From CAVYUC01 sp963816685 (GTDB lineage: Bacteria > Bacteroidota > Bacteroidia > Bacteroidales > Prolixibacteraceae), in the NCBI GenBank assembly GCA_963816685.1, contig CAWFMB010000018.1:62001-126000 (forward strand): DNA of 64,000 nt, read 5' to 3'. The first letter of the stretch is position 1. Each line of letters starts with the position of its first letter. The notes beneath the pieces were generated by a model. That model was not told the origin of the DNA and did not search any database. It saw only the letters and a list, made by a program, of their open reading frames with translations. Below are positions 63,917 to 64,000 of the stretch, one piece after another. Made by a program: the position numbers and the translations under genes.

Positions 63917-64000
63917 AATCAGTTTTTTCGAGATTTTCAATATAACCTGTTAACTCTATAAACGATTCAACAGAAAGTTGTTCAGGCCGTTGCACGGAAA
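63906..64000 (-). CDS. rsmA: C-terminal end of 16S rRNA dimethyltransferase (partial)
   Basis: Only 30 codons are in the window, to TGA at 63906-63908: VQRPEQLSVESFIELTGYIE and on to KTDYAI. The phrase RPEQLS.E.FI.LT matches the C-terminal end of Bacteroidota RsmA/KsgA as I recall it, and rsmA upstream of mgtE is a common order. The stop overlaps the mgtE start by 11 bp. Confidence is limited by length. Confidence 0.6.
   Translation of the reverse strand, partial: SVQRPEQLSVESFIELTGYIENLEKTDYAI

Noticed and set aside
1..64000. tRNA or rRNA genes
   Set aside because: None seen by eye in the intergenic regions; a covariance-model search would be needed to exclude one fully.

Overview
The window reads as chromosomal DNA of a Bacteroidota bacterium, probably Bacteroidales/Marinilabiliales-like (the rank is inferred). 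Evidence: a SusC/SusD pair, a type IX secretion (T9SS) sorting-domain protein, a FISUMP-domain protein, a short-LID adenylate kinase, the purH-mreBCD-mrdA-rodA order, and several TAnnTTTG -7 boxes close to start codons. No rRNA, tRNA, CRISPR array or intact transposon was seen.

Layout. 1-5133: a hpt-adk-obg-PAP2-MutS-like minus-strand run, then divergent purE and a MNT/HepT (nucleotidyltransferase/HEPN) toxin-antitoxin pair. 5163-13089: two envelope beta-barrel genes, an acyltransferase, a HAD phosphatase and a GT39-like glycosyltransferase, converging on recJ. 13090-14987: a repeat-rich gap in which two ~145 bp near-identical direct repeats bracket a frameshifted small beta-barrel gene. 14988-20587: lysS, a lipoprotein, an exported Gfo/Idh/MocA oxidoreductase, a frameshifted jelly-roll lyase-like gene and a small metalloprotease. 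20676-25786: the glycerol operon glpK-glpD-glpF plus a small helical protein, with a divergent AraC regulator. 25968-33299: T9SS and FISUMP surface proteins, a CDP-alcohol phosphatidyltransferase, serA, pgi, a DUF3124 lipoprotein, a DMT transporter and a broken small membrane gene. 33477-38986: an efflux operon (two HlyD-like adaptors, a MacB-type permease, a TolC-like protein) with no ATPase gene. 38987-40023: a degraded mobile-DNA gap with a probable 5' group II intron remnant ending in a perfect 33-bp-arm palindrome. 40024-44983: an isolated susCD pair. 45347-50294: an orphan ATP-grasp-like protein, PPK2, a DUF1338 enzyme, a PfkB kinase lacking its catalytic Asp, and AcpH. 50434-57674: purH followed by the cell-shape operon. 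57923-60110: a second MacB-type permease, a 41-bp tandem hairpin array and a transposase remnant. 60150-64000: aspartoacylase-like, RimK and retropepsin-like genes downstream of rsmA and a frameshifted mgtE.

How the genes work together. The housekeeping blocks are conventional: nucleotide metabolism, cell-wall elongation and glycerol use. The most unusual coding context is the RimK/retropepsin/aspartoacylase cluster, which could add and remove amino-acid or peptide tags. Single-base frameshifts occur in four places (13.9-14.5 kb, 19.1-20.1 kb, 33.0-33.3 kb and mgtE). Most lie at or next to short homopolymers, and the mgtE ones include a compensating +1/-1 pair, so at least some may be sequence errors rather than true decay.
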